Shown here: positions 7,859-17,066 of the stretch, one piece after another
Layout of the letters: each line of letters starts with the position of its first letter
Numbering within the stretch: the first letter of the stretch is position 1
Assembly (NCBI RefSeq): GCF_026646375.1
Contig: NZ_JAIPPU010000007.1
Location: forward strand, 62,001-126,000
Direction of reading: 5' to 3'
Source: Acetobacterium wieringae
GTDB lineage: Bacteria > Bacillota > Clostridia > Eubacteriales > Eubacteriaceae
Length of the DNA: 64,000 nucleotides
Made by a program: the position numbers and the translations under genes
Notes under the pieces: generated by a model
Seen by the model: only the letters and a program-made list of their open reading frames with translations
What the model was told of the DNA's origin: nothing
The model's database searches: none

Positions 7859-10207
7859 ATGAATTTAGATAAATTATTGGAAACCGGGGATCGGTGTATT
7901 CATAAAGAGCCCCCTACCTGTACCGCCCAGTGTCCGGTTCATCTGGAAATTATCGATTTTCTAGCGGAAGTGGAAAAAAGTAATTTCCAGAATGCCTACA
8001 AGCTGATGGAAAAGAAGATGCCGTTTCACAAAATCATTGGGCGGATCTGTGATCATCCCTGTGAAGCGGTCTGCGAACGGAATAAGGCTGGCGGTTCGAT
8101 CCGGATATCAGAACTGGAAAAAGCAGTGCTGGAATATGGCACCTACAAACCGAAGAAAGTCTGGCCGTTACCAAAGAATAAAGGCAAGGTTGCCATCATC
8201 GGTGGCGGCTTAAGTGGTCTGACGGCGGCGGTTGATCTTGATAAAAAGGGTTATACCATTACGATCTATGAAAAAAGTGACCGTTTAGGAGGACGACTGT
8301 GGGATTTTGTTGACAAAGGACTGACCGAAGCGTTGCTACAGGAAGAAATAAAAACCGTTAAAGATAAAAAAATGGCCATTCAACTGGAAAAACCGATTGA
8401 TGAGGTTCGTTTGGAAGCGCTGCTGACTGAATATGATGCTGTCTATCTGGGCACGGCGACTTGGGAATCGCCACTTAAATGGAATTCGAGCACTTTTCAG
8501 GTGGAAGCATCAACCTTGTTTGTTGGTGGCCAGCTGGTCACAAAAACAGAGTCGATTATCGCTTCAGCCAGCTCGGGAAGACGGGCGGCTATTTCGATTG
8601 AACGCTACCTGTCAAAGGTCTCACTGACTGATTCCCGGGAACGTGAAGGGGTGTTTGATACGCCGCTCCACTTTGAGATCAGCAAGCATGTGGCATTACC
8701 TCCAATTGAGAAATCCGGGGAGATTTATAATCCGGAAGAAGCAAGTGCCGAGGCAGCCCGCTGTGTCAAGTGTCAGTGCCGCAAATGTATTGAAGGCTGT
8801 GTCCATCTGCGAAATTTCGAAATGTCCCCGGATGCGTATGTCCGACAGATCAACCACAGTGAACGAATTATTTTAGGAACCCATTACGCCAATAAAATGA
8901 TTAATTCCTGCGCCGAATGCGGTCTTTGTAAGGAAGAATGCTTTTTGGATATCAGCATGAACGACATTATTCACGAGACCCGTGAAAGTATGGTTGAACG
9001 GGGTAAGATGCCGGCCTCCGCTCATGACTTCGCATTAAAAGACATGGCCTTTTCCAACAGCTCCCGATTTTCACTGGTGCGCAAACAGCCCAGTAAAGAG
9101 GAATCCAAAGATCTGTTCTATTATCCGCTGATTTCTTTTTCTGATTATGTCAAAGGATTATATAAAGGTACCGGCAAAACTGAATATCTTTTTTATCCTG
9201 GTTGTCAGCTACCGGCGTCTTATCCCGATGACATCAAAAGTATCTATGAGTACCTTGTTGGCCATATCAAAGGAGATGTGGGAATCTATCTTGGCTGCTG
9301 CGGTGCACCGGCTGATTGGGCTGGGCAACAGGCCTTAATGAACGAGAATGTTGAAGCGATTAAAAAAGTATGGGAAGAAATGGAACGCCCTACCTTTATT
9401 CTGGCTTGCTCCAGCTGTATCCGGATTTTTAAGAAATACCTGCCGGAGATTGCCATTGCGTCACTCTGGGATATTTATGTCGAAAAGGGTCTGCCCAATA
9501 AGGATCACATAAAAACACCCCAGACACTCAGTATTCATGATGCCTGTGGAACCCGGGAAAACAGTGACCTCCATGAGAGTGTCCGAAAAATTGTTGCCAA
9601 ACTCGGTTATGGTATTGAGGAACTGGAATATACGAAAGATCGAACAAAATGCTGCGGTTACGGTGGACTGGTTTATTATGCCAACCGGGATCAGTCCAAC
9701 GCTTTTGTGAATGAACGTATCGGCGAGAGCGAGAATGATCTGCTGGTTTATTGTGCGATGTGTAAGGATTTGTTTGTGTCTGGGGGCAAACGCACCTACC
9801 ATTTGCTGGATCTGCTTTATCCCAAAGATGATGGTGAAGCGGCTACCCGCAAGATGCCAACCCTGTCAGAACGCCATCACAACCGAAGTCGGGTTAAGCA
9901 AATTTTATTAAAAGAAATCTGGCGAGAGGAACCCGAGGAAACCATGAGAGAAGATCAATTTAAACTGATTATCCCCGATGATGTTAAGCAGAAAATCGAA
10001 GACCGGTATATACTGATGGAGGACATTCAAGCGGTGCTGCAAAATGCCGAAGAAAATAACGAACGCTTCTGCAATCCCGAAACTGGAGAATATCTGGCTA
10101 GACTGCGGCGTGATAACGTCACCTTTTGGGTGAAATACGAAAAAGAAGAAAATGCCTTTATTTTAAAAAGCGTCTACAGTCATCGCATGGAAATAGTGGA
10201 GGAATAA
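7859..10207 (+). CDS. FAD-dependent oxidoreductase with Fe-S clusters and CCG domains (pyridine nucleotide-disulfide oxidoreductase/dicluster type)
   Basis: A 782-residue multidomain redox protein. Residues ~1-105 are a GltD-like Fe-S domain (CTAQCPVH, CDHPCEAVCERN). An FAD Rossmann motif follows (VAIIGGGLSGLTAA) within a shortened flavin domain. Two further cysteine clusters (CVKCQCRKCIEGC; CAECGLCKEEC) are ferredoxin-like. The C-terminal third has two CCG modules of the heterodisulfide reductase type (YLGCCGAP and KCCGYGGL). It probably moves electrons between the aldehyde oxidoreductase and ferredoxin or NAD(P). I chose ATG 7859 because TTAGGAGAG sits just before it; an in-frame ATG at 7823 lacks such a site. 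Confidence 0.85.
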   Translation: MNLDKLLETGDRCIHKEPPTCTAQCPVHLEIIDFLAEVEKSNFQNAYKLMEKKMPFHKIIGRICDHPCEAVCERNKAGGSIRISELEKAVLEYGTYKPKKVWPLPKNKGKVAIIGGGLSGLTAAVDLDKKGYTITIYEKSDRLGGRLWDFVDKGLTEALLQEEIKTVKDKKMAIQLEKPIDEVRLEALLTEYDAVYLGTATWESPLKWNSSTFQVEASTLFVGGQLVTKTESIIASASSGRRAAISIERYLSKVSLTDSREREGVFDTPLHFEISKHVALPPIEKSGEIYNPEEASAEAARCVKCQCRKCIEGCVHLRNFEMSPDAYVRQINHSERIILGTHYANKMINSCAECGLCKEECFLDISMNDIIHETRESMVERGKMPASAHDFALKDMAFSNSSRFSLVRKQPSKEESKDLFYYPLISFSDYVKGLYKGTGKTEYLFYPGCQLPASYPDDIKSIYEYLVGHIKGDVGIYLGCCGAPADWAGQQALMNENVEAIKKVWEEMERPTFILACSSCIRIFKKYLPEIAIASLWDIYVEKGLPNKDHIKTPQTLSIHDACGTRENSDLHESVRKIVAKLGYGIEELEYTKDRTKCCGYGGLVYYANRDQSNAFVNERIGESENDLLVYCAMCKDLFVSGGKRTYHLLDLLYPKDDGEAATRKMPTLSERHHNRSRVKQILLKEIWREEPEETMREDQFKLIIPDDVKQKIEDRYILMEDIQAVLQNAEENNERFCNPETGEYLARLRRDNVTFWVKYEKEENAFILKSVYSHRMEIVEE

Positions 10208-10208
10208 G

Positions 10209-10415
10209 ATGAAACACGAAAGCACTGATCAAACTAAGTGGTACTGTGATAAATGCCAGCGCGAATTGGAGTTAGCCAAAGTCAAAGTTAAGTATATGGA
10301 AGGGAACTTTGAAGTGGATCTGATGAAATGCCCTAGTTGCAACCAGGTGTTTATTGATGAAACGTTGGCGCTGGGTAAAATGAAGGAAGTGGAAGAAGGA
10401 CTGGAGGACAAATAA
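10209..10415 (+). CDS. Small two-CxxC redox/zinc protein (DVU_1557-like)
   Basis: A 68-residue protein with one CDKC pair near residues 13-16 and one CPSC pair near 45-48, spaced as in a rubredoxin-like zinc or iron knuckle. It starts two bases after the upstream oxidoreductase ends (GGAGG site inside that gene) and abuts the next gene, so it is translationally coupled. I recognise it by position and motif as the small redox protein that accompanies Mop-type clusters in Desulfovibrio. The metal bound and the partner are unknown. Confidence 0.7.
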   Translation: MKHESTDQTKWYCDKCQRELELAKVKVKYMEGNFEVDLMKCPSCNQVFIDETLALGKMKEVEEGLEDK

Positions 10416-11132
10416 TTGTCGGGGAATTGTGCCTATGAAAGTACAGAAATGTCAGCACTTTTGGGAGGAACGCTACGACCGGGAGGTTTTTCTTTAACCG
10501 ATCGGGGCGTAACTGGTTGTCACTGGAGTGCTGCCGATTCATTGCTGGATCTTGGCTGTGGAGCGGGTGCTACTGTCGGTTATCTGGCAAGGAAATATGG
10601 GCTGACAGTGGTGGGACTTGATCCTTCCCAAAAGCTGCTGGCGACAGCCAAAAAAAACAATCCGAATAAAGAGTTTCTTTTTGGTAGCGGTGAAGCGATT
10701 CCCTGTAAGGACGAGAGCTTCCAGGGGGTGTTATCCGAATGTACGCTGTCGTTGATGACCGATCTTCCGGTAGTAATGAAGGAGGTCTATCGGGTGATGA
10801 AAACCCGGGGAATGTTTTTTATTACCGATGTCTATGCCAGAAATCCGGAAGCGCTTGAAGGGATCAAAACCCATCAGTTTACGAGCTGTATGCGGGGATT
10901 ATACGATTTAAACCAATTGCAGACGGTTGTCACTGACGCCGGTTTTGAAATTGTCTTGCTGGAAGATCACAGTGAATTGCTCAGGCAGCTGCTGGTCAAA
11001 ACGATCTTTGAATTCGGTTCGATGCAGGCATTCTGGTTAAAAACCGGAGGTACCTGTGCGGCTGGCTTCCAGGACACCTTAAAAATGTGCAAACCGGGCT
11101 ACTTTATGATGATCGCAAGAAAGGTGGAATAA
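10416..11132 (+). CDS. SAM-dependent methyltransferase of the Mop cluster (TrsM/DVU_1556-like)
   Basis: A 238-residue class I methyltransferase. The SAM-binding motif is LDLGCGAGATVGYLA (~43-57), followed by VVGLDPS. The N-terminus has CAYESTEMSALLGGTLRPGG, which I associate with the family paired with a radical SAM protein in Mop-type clusters. It begins at TTG 10416, directly after the preceding TAA, and ends three bases before the next gene. The substrate is not known; because the radical SAM gene is close by, a shared modification of a cofactor or peptide is a reasonable guess. Confidence 0.75.
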   Translation: MSGNCAYESTEMSALLGGTLRPGGFSLTDRGVTGCHWSAADSLLDLGCGAGATVGYLARKYGLTVVGLDPSQKLLATAKKNNPNKEFLFGSGEAIPCKDESFQGVLSECTLSLMTDLPVVMKEVYRVMKTRGMFFITDVYARNPEALEGIKTHQFTSCMRGLYDLNQLQTVVTDAGFEIVLLEDHSELLRQLLVKTIFEFGSMQAFWLKTGGTCAAGFQDTLKMCKPGYFMMIARKVE

Positions 11133-11135
11133 AAG

Positions 11136-11588
11136 ATGGATGAACTGAAATTTGAACTGTATCGACTGGGAACGGAAGGTTATTGTTGCAGTCAGATTAT
11201 GATGAAGCTGGCGCTGGATATGGAAGAGATCGAAAATGACGACCTGATCCGGGTGATGAATGGTTTGTGTAATGGTATTGGCGGCAATCAGAAAACCTGT
11301 GGGGTTTTAACCGGTGGTATTGGTGTTCTTGGCCTGTATGCGGGCAAGGGAAAAGCCCGGGAATATACGAAGGATAATTTTGGTACGATGGTTAAAACTT
11401 ATATGGACTGGTTTGAAGAGCACTTTGAAAGTACCGAGTGTCTCGATCTGATTGGCGTTTTTCGATTTACCGATGAAAACAACCAAACGTATCCGGTGAA
11501 GTGTGGTGATACACTTCTGGAAAGCTTTGAAAAGGTGGTCGAGATACTTCAGGAGAATGGCTACACTTTTGGAAATCGAGAGATGTAG
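11136..11588 (+). CDS. C_GCAxxG_C_C family redox protein (DVU_1555-like)
   Basis: A 150-residue protein of the C_GCAxxG_C_C family. The conserved cysteines are visible as YCCSQIMMKLAL near residue 14, then LCNGIGGNQKTCGVLTGGI near 46-64, and Cys residues at about 96 and 122. Members are predicted to bind an Fe-S cluster or other metal and are often found beside redox enzymes. It is packed in the same operon (3-base gap before, 6 after). No specific reaction can be assigned. Confidence 0.75.
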   Translation: MDELKFELYRLGTEGYCCSQIMMKLALDMEEIENDDLIRVMNGLCNGIGGNQKTCGVLTGGIGVLGLYAGKGKAREYTKDNFGTMVKTYMDWFEEHFESTECLDLIGVFRFTDENNQTYPVKCGDTLLESFEKVVEILQENGYTFGNREM

Positions 11589-11594
11589 AAAAAA

Positions 11595-12947
11595 ATGAAG
11601 CGAATCATTTCGACGACCCAAAGCCTTTGCCCGGTTTGCCTGAAAAGAATTAAGGCAATTATTTGGGAAAAAAAAGAAGAAGCTTGGATGGAAAAATCTT
11701 GTCCCGAACATGGTCGTTTTAAAGCGCTGCTGTGGCGGGGGAGTATCCCAATGACAAAATGGGTACGCAATAAAATACCGGCCACCATCAAAAAAACGAA
11801 TACGGCGGTCGAAAAAGGCTGTCCCTTCGATTGCGGCCTTTGTGCCGAGCATCGCCAGCATACCTGCACGGCGCTGATTGAGGTGACGCAGCGCTGTAAT
11901 CTCAATTGTTCCTTTTGTTTTGCCGATGCCAATGGCAATGCCGAGGCGGATCTTGATCTTGAAACGATCAGACGGATGTATCAGAGTGCGATGGACACCT
12001 CGGGCAACTGCAATATTCAGCTCTCCGGCGGCGAGCCCACTTTAAGAGATGATCTGCCAGAGCTTATCAGAATTGGGCATGAGCTCGGCTTTTCCTTTAT
12101 TCAAATCAATACCAATGGCATCCGCATGGGCGAGGATGAAGCGTATGTCAGTGCCTTAAAAAAGGCCGGACTCAATTCGGTGTTTCTGCAATTTGATGGC
12201 ACCAAAGATGAGATTTATAAAGACCTCAGAGGCAAACCATTATTAGAAACCAAGATCAAGGCAATAAAAAATTGTCAGCGATATAATATTGGAGTCGTTT
12301 TGGTGCCGACCCTGGTTAGTGACGTCAACGATTCCGATCTCGGGAACATTATCAATTTTGGACTGGAATGGGCGCCAACGGTTAAAGGGGTGCATATGCA
12401 GCCCGTCAGTTATTTTGGTCGGATTCCAAACCTGCCGGATGAACAGAAAAGATTGACTTTAGGCGATTTGATCGATAAAATCGAAGACCAAACCCAGCGA
12501 CGGATCCGCAAAGACAGTTTCAGTCCGCCCGGTTGTGAAAATGCCCGGTGTTCGTTTCATGGAAATTATACAGTTTCGGAAAACGGGGAGCTGATCGCCC
12601 AGGTTGGTATTTCAAAATGCTGTGGGGTAGAAACAGCCGAAGAAGGTGCCCGTAAGGCAAAAGCCCATGTGCTTAGGAAGTGGTCTGGCGTCGGGCCAGA
12701 ACCACAAGACGATGGCATTAAAAGCGCCGCAGTACCAGCAAAAGATGGCTGGGATGCGATCCTTGATCAGATTAACCGCCATTCGTTTAGCCTATCTGCG
12801 ATGGCCTTTCAGGATGTCTGGAATCTGGATCTGAATCGGGTTAAAGACTGCTGCATTCATGTTGTTAACCCGCAGGGCCAGCTGATCCCTTTTTGTATGT
12901 ATAACCTGACCGATAAAAACGGGCATGCCATCTATCGCCAACAGTGA
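11595..12947 (+). CDS. Radical SAM protein of the Mop cluster (TrsS-like)
   Basis: A 450-residue radical SAM enzyme. The cluster motif CNLNCSFC (Cys101, 105, 108) follows an N-terminal zinc-ribbon-like part (LCPVC at 12-15, CPEHG at 36) and a CPFDCGLC segment (76-83). LSGGEPTLR is the SAM-contact motif. The layout resembles the MSMEG/TrsS-type radical SAM family, some members of which carry selenocysteine; here the corresponding positions are ordinary cysteine codons. The product is unknown. It sits between the C_GCAxxG_C_C gene and a ligase gene, and with the methyltransferase upstream probably performs a cluster-specific modification. Confidence 0.8.
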   Translation: MKRIISTTQSLCPVCLKRIKAIIWEKKEEAWMEKSCPEHGRFKALLWRGSIPMTKWVRNKIPATIKKTNTAVEKGCPFDCGLCAEHRQHTCTALIEVTQRCNLNCSFCFADANGNAEADLDLETIRRMYQSAMDTSGNCNIQLSGGEPTLRDDLPELIRIGHELGFSFIQINTNGIRMGEDEAYVSALKKAGLNSVFLQFDGTKDEIYKDLRGKPLLETKIKAIKNCQRYNIGVVLVPTLVSDVNDSDLGNIINFGLEWAPTVKGVHMQPVSYFGRIPNLPDEQKRLTLGDLIDKIEDQTQRRIRKDSFSPPGCENARCSFHGNYTVSENGELIAQVGISKCCGVETAEEGARKAKAHVLRKWSGVGPEPQDDGIKSAAVPAKDGWDAILDQINRHSFSLSAMAFQDVWNLDLNRVKDCCIHVVNPQGQLIPFCMYNLTDKNGHAIYRQQ

Positions 12948-12954
12948 GGATTTT

Positions 12955-14271
12955 ATGAAAAAGACACCATTGGAAAACTGGATCATCAAACGAACCGGCA
13001 TTTCACCAGCAAATCCGGATGCGCTCAAGAGCTATCAGCTAAAAAAACTGGTTGAAACGCTTAGTTATGCCAAGGATAACAGCCGGTTTTATCAAAACCA
13101 GCTGGAAGGCATCGATCCCCGGAAAATCAAATCCTGGGATCAGTTTGAGCGACTCCCGTTTACAACGGCCGAGGACATCAAAAATAACCCCTTTGATTTT
13201 TTATGTGTTCCCCAATCGCAAATTGCGCGGATTGTTACCTTGAATACTTCGGGAACCAGTGGCCCGAAGAAGCGGATTTTTTTTACAGAGGCTGATCTCC
13301 AGAAGACGGTGGATTTTTTTGATTACGGGATATGTTCGTTAATCGACAACACCGATCGGGTAATGGTTTTACTGCCGGGACAAGCCTACGGCACCATCGG
13401 AGACTTGTTGAAAAAAGCCCTTGATCGTACCGGAACACCCTGTGTTGTTTATGGTCTGCTCAACGATCTGGAGGCGGTCGAAAAAACGATGATCGAAAAT
13501 GAGATTAATTGCATTGTCGGCATTCCGATTCAGGTTTTATATCTCAGTCGCAGCAAAGCGGCGAGCTTTAATCGCATCGAAAAAGTTCTGCTCAGTACCG
13601 ACTATGTCCCGCAGGCGCTGGTTTTTGAGCTTAACCAGAAGTTTGGCTGCCAGGTTTTTAACCATTATGGGATGACTGAAATGGGCTACGGCGGTGGGGT
13701 TGAGTGCCAGGCGCTTAACGGCTATCATCTCCGGGAAGGCGATTTATATTTTGAAATTGTCGATCCGCGCTCAGGTAAAAAGGTAGCCGATGGCATTACA
13801 GGGGAGATTGTTTTTACAACCTTTAATCGCCAAGCGATGCCATTGATTCGCTATCGCACGGGCGACCTTGGGGCGTTTTCAGTCGACGCCTGTCAATGTG
13901 GCAGCTTTTTAAGAATCATGAAAAAGGTTGACGGACGGCTGAAGAATCGGATCCAAATAAACGGCGATGTCACTTTTGATCTCAAAGAGCTCGAGGAAAT
14001 ACTGTTGGCCGATGAAGATCTGATTGATTATCAGGTCACCATTAAAGACGATCAAACCCTTCTGATTGAGGTTTCGCTTTATCAATACGAAACCTCCAAA
14101 GCTAAAGAAGCGCAACTGCAAAGGTGCATTGAAACGCATTTTTTAAAAAACCATGGTGAAGTGATGCAAATTGAAGTCAAAAGAAGTCCGCTGCAAAAAC
14201 CGGATCAACTGGTGAACAGCATGGTCAAGCGAAAAATTAGGGACTGGCGAAAGGAGATCAGCTGTGAATAG
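12955..14271 (+). CDS. AMP-dependent CoA ligase-like enzyme (DVU_1553/PaaK-type)
   Basis: A 438-residue acyl-adenylate ligase related to phenylacetate-CoA ligase. The phosphate-binding loop is LNTSGTSGPKKR (~99-110); YGMTEMGYGGG is the A5-like motif, and YRTGDLG with the following CQCGS segment marks the end of the main domain. It may activate the carboxylate made by the aldehyde oxidoreductase, or consume or generate the acyl-CoA in the opposite direction. I chose ATG 12955 (GTGAGGA upstream) over an in-frame ATG at 12925, which would overlap the preceding gene. It overlaps the next start codon by 8 bases. Confidence 0.8.
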   Translation: MKKTPLENWIIKRTGISPANPDALKSYQLKKLVETLSYAKDNSRFYQNQLEGIDPRKIKSWDQFERLPFTTAEDIKNNPFDFLCVPQSQIARIVTLNTSGTSGPKKRIFFTEADLQKTVDFFDYGICSLIDNTDRVMVLLPGQAYGTIGDLLKKALDRTGTPCVVYGLLNDLEAVEKTMIENEINCIVGIPIQVLYLSRSKAASFNRIEKVLLSTDYVPQALVFELNQKFGCQVFNHYGMTEMGYGGGVECQALNGYHLREGDLYFEIVDPRSGKKVADGITGEIVFTTFNRQAMPLIRYRTGDLGAFSVDACQCGSFLRIMKKVDGRLKNRIQINGDVTFDLKELEEILLADEDLIDYQVTIKDDQTLLIEVSLYQYETSKAKEAQLQRCIETHFLKNHGEVMQIEVKRSPLQKPDQLVNSMVKRKIRDWRKEISCE

Positions 14272-15310
14272 TCTAATCAGGCAAATAAAAGAAGCAAAAC
14301 ACCAGAAAGAGAATTTTGTGCTGGCGACTATTCTCGAAAAATCAGGATCGGCACCTTGCAATGAAGGCACAAAAATGATGATCAGAGAGGATTTGTCAAT
14401 TGAAGGGTCAATTGGCGGTGGTCTTGTGGAAGCACTGGTGATTCGAGCTGCCGCCAGGGTTCTAAAGGACAACTATTATCAGATTGAAACCTTCCAGTTA
14501 AACAGCCGGGATGAAGCTTCTCTGGGACTGGTTTGTGGAGGTGATTTAAAAATTCTCCTGGAGTACATTGATTGGTGGGATCCGCAAACGCAGGTATTTT
14601 ACGATGAAATGATCAAATTGATCGATACCAAGACAGACTTTGTGACGATTATCAAAATACCACAGACAAGCTTTATTAATGATCGACTGGAAAAATGGGT
14701 CTGCACTGAAACTGGTTTTTGGGGATCCGAAAGTGACGAAGTTCACAACATTGTTAAAGAGATTCGCCTGAATTTTTATCAATTGAAATATCAGCAGGCT
14801 TTTTTACAAGCAGCAGGTTTCTATGTCGAACCTTATTTCAACCATGAGAATGTCTGTGTTATTGGCGGCGGTCACATTGGCAAGGTTCTGGCCGAATTAT
14901 GTAAGGTTGTAGGTTTTTATGTCACTGTGCTTGATGACCGGGAAGAATTTGCCAATCGTCAGCGGTTTAACACGGTTGATGAGGTGCTTGTGATACCGGG
15001 TTTTGAAAATCTTGAAAATCACATTAGCATCAACGAATATTCCTATGTGGTGATTGTGACCAGAGGCAATTCGGATGATAAAGATGTGTTGGCCCAGATG
15101 TTGCAAACCGAGGCGAAATATATTGGGATGCTCGGCAGTAAAAACAAACGCAATCATATCTATCAGGGGCTGCTCGAGATGGGTTTTTCATATAGCGATC
15201 TGGAGCGGGTCCACAATCCCATTGGTCTGAACATTTATGCCGATACCCCGGAGGAGATCGCCGTCAGTATTGTGGCGGAAATGATTCAAGTCAGGCGGCA
15301 CCCAAATTGA
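14264..15310 (+). CDS. xdhC: XdhC/CoxI family molybdenum-cofactor maturation protein
   Basis: A 348-residue XdhC-family protein with the normal domain order. The N-terminal XdhC/CoxI domain has TILEKSGSAPCNEGTKMMI and SIGGGLVEA. The C-terminal Rossmann domain starts at about residue 200 with VIGGGHIGKVLAELC and has VLDDREEFANRQRF, VVIVTRGNSDDK and YIGMLGSKNKR. XdhC binds the cofactor and delivers its sulfurated form to xanthine-oxidase-family enzymes, fitting service to Mop. It starts at GTG 14264 inside the upstream ligase gene and overlaps the next TTG start, so translation is coupled. A second, permuted XdhC lies at 19054. Confidence 0.85.
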   Translation: MNSLIRQIKEAKHQKENFVLATILEKSGSAPCNEGTKMMIREDLSIEGSIGGGLVEALVIRAAARVLKDNYYQIETFQLNSRDEASLGLVCGGDLKILLEYIDWWDPQTQVFYDEMIKLIDTKTDFVTIIKIPQTSFINDRLEKWVCTETGFWGSESDEVHNIVKEIRLNFYQLKYQQAFLQAAGFYVEPYFNHENVCVIGGGHIGKVLAELCKVVGFYVTVLDDREEFANRQRFNTVDEVLVIPGFENLENHISINEYSYVVIVTRGNSDDKDVLAQMLQTEAKYIGMLGSKNKRNHIYQGLLEMGFSYSDLERVHNPIGLNIYADTPEEIAVSIVAEMIQVRRHPN

Positions 15311-16389
15311 AAAAGTATGGCGTTATTATTATTGCGGCCGGTTATTCCTCACGGATGGCCGGATTTAAGCCGCTTCTGAAATTCGGCCGGCAAACAGCGG
15401 TGGAACGGGTGGTTGCCCTCTACCAGCAGGCCGGTGCCGATCAGATCATTCTGGTTTTGGGCCATCGGGCAGATCAAATCCGCCCCTATTTTGACAATCA
15501 GCCAGTGGATGTCGTGGTCAATAAGAACTTTGCTGATGGGATGTATACTTCCATTGTTACTGGTGTTACTCACTTGAACGACGAAATTGAGGCCTTTTTT
15601 ATTCATCCGGTAGACATCCCGCTGGTCAAGCGGGAAACCATAAAAGAACTGATGGCAGCACCACCGCAGCTCGGTAAAGGCATTATCTACCCCAGCTTTT
15701 TAGGCGAACGGGGACATCCGCCACTGATTGATACAAAGTACCGAAGAGCGATTCTGGATAATAAACAAGGTGGTGGGTTGAAGCGACTGTTGGCCTTATA
15801 TGAAATCGATGCGGCGGAACTACCTCTGATCGACGAAGCGATTTTAATGGATATGGATACCCGGGCGGATTATGAGGCATTATTAACCTACGATGCCTTG
15901 GAAGCCCCTAATTTATGCGAATGCTATGCCATATGGGAGAAGTATCAATTGCCTGAGAATATTCGTAGACATTGTCAAAAAGTCAAACAGACGGCGAGCG
16001 GTCTGGTTGATCAATTAATTAAAACGGGGGAAACCCTTAATCGACCGTTAATTCAGGCTGCCGCCCTGCTTCATGATCTTGCCAAAACCGAAAAAAAACA
16101 TGCAGAAAAAGGCGGCGAGATCTTAAAGGCGATGGGGTACCCCCAGGTGGGGGCAATCATTGCCGTTCATATGGATATTTTAGTCGAAGCGGACACCGCC
16201 ATTACAGAAAGTGAAATCCTTTATCTGGCCGATAAATTGGTTAAAAATGACCAGTTGATCGATTTGACGACACGAAAAAACTTGGTATTGCAGACTTATC
16301 GTGATAATCCGCAGGCGCTTGAAAAAATAACCCGGCGCTATCGCAATGCCGAGATTATTTTGCAGAAAATTCAAAGGAAGAACGGATAA
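15307..16389 (+). CDS. MocA-like nucleotidyltransferase fused to an HD domain (DVU_1551-like)
   Basis: A 360-residue fusion. Residues 1-195 are a MobA/MocA-type NTP transferase: IIIAAGYSSRMAGFKPLLKF gives the NTP loop, and HPVDIPLV the metal aspartate. MocA makes the cytosine-dinucleotide form of the molybdenum cofactor, the form that Mop carries. Residues ~215-350 are an HD phosphohydrolase domain (AALLHDLAKTEKKHAEKG, then VHMD). The HD half may hydrolyse a nucleotide or pyrophosphate by-product; that is inference. TTG 15307 overlaps the stop of xdhC by four bases. Confidence 0.8.
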   Translation: MKKYGVIIIAAGYSSRMAGFKPLLKFGRQTAVERVVALYQQAGADQIILVLGHRADQIRPYFDNQPVDVVVNKNFADGMYTSIVTGVTHLNDEIEAFFIHPVDIPLVKRETIKELMAAPPQLGKGIIYPSFLGERGHPPLIDTKYRRAILDNKQGGGLKRLLALYEIDAAELPLIDEAILMDMDTRADYEALLTYDALEAPNLCECYAIWEKYQLPENIRRHCQKVKQTASGLVDQLIKTGETLNRPLIQAAALLHDLAKTEKKHAEKGGEILKAMGYPQVGAIIAVHMDILVEADTAITESEILYLADKLVKNDQLIDLTTRKNLVLQTYRDNPQALEKITRRYRNAEIILQKIQRKNG

Positions 16390-16456
16390 AATAAACAACA
16401 AAAAATTACCCGTGATAACACGCAAATTGATGAAGATATAAAGAAAGGGTTGCAAA

Positions 16457-17050
16457 ATGGAAACCCGGATATATTTAGTTCGGCATGGTCAGATTGAATT
16501 AAATAATGAAAAAGCCTATATTGGACAATTGGATCTACCTCTATCGCCGAAAGGGGTAAAGCAGGCGCAAACACTGCAGGAACAGTTTAAACAAATTTCC
16601 CTGGATGGTGCCTATACCAGCCCGCTTTGCCGTTGTATCGGAACCTTGGACATTCTCTTGGGCGAACGCCCGATCCCTCAGTTTAAAATCGACGCCTTAA
16701 AAGAGATCAATATGGGCGAGTGGGACGGAAAGACGTTCGCAGAGGTTAAAGAGCGTTACCCGGAGAGCTATGAACAACGGGGTAGAGAGTTAGATGTTTT
16801 TGCAACGCCGGCAGGTGAAAGTTTTGCAGAATTAAAAAAACGGGTGATACCGGTGTTTGCTGAAATGGTAAAAGAAAATGATGGAAAGTCGATCGTGATC
16901 CTCACTCACGCTGGAGTTATCCGGGTGATTCTGGCAAACCTGTTTGGATTAACGATTAAGGAAGTATTTAAATGGAAGATTCCCTATGCTGGTAGCTTTG
17001 AACTATGCTATAATCAGAAAAGTGGAAAATGGATTTGCCAAAATCAATGA
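16457..17050 (+). CDS. Histidine phosphatase family protein
   Basis: A 197-residue member of the phosphoglycerate mutase/histidine phosphatase branch. The RHG motif (LVRHGQIELN, nucleophile His10) and the second catalytic histidine (ILTHAGVIRVIL, ~150) are both present, as is the GEWDGKTF glutamate region. Length and motifs resemble CobC-type alpha-ribazole phosphatase, but the Mop-cluster context suggests a phosphatase for a small cofactor-related compound. It ends 16 bases before the regulator gene and has an AAAGGG site before ATG 16457. Confidence 0.75.
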   Translation: METRIYLVRHGQIELNNEKAYIGQLDLPLSPKGVKQAQTLQEQFKQISLDGAYTSPLCRCIGTLDILLGERPIPQFKIDALKEINMGEWDGKTFAEVKERYPESYEQRGRELDVFATPAGESFAELKKRVIPVFAEMVKENDGKSIVILTHAGVIRVILANLFGLTIKEVFKWKIPYAGSFELCYNQKSGKWICQNQ

Positions 17051-17066
17051 AAAGAGACAATTAACC

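Noticed and set aside
11595-12947. Selenocysteine in the radical SAM protein or in the CC/Se protein at 27199
   Set aside because: The relevant positions are ordinary Cys codons and both frames end normally; no in-frame TGA needs recoding.
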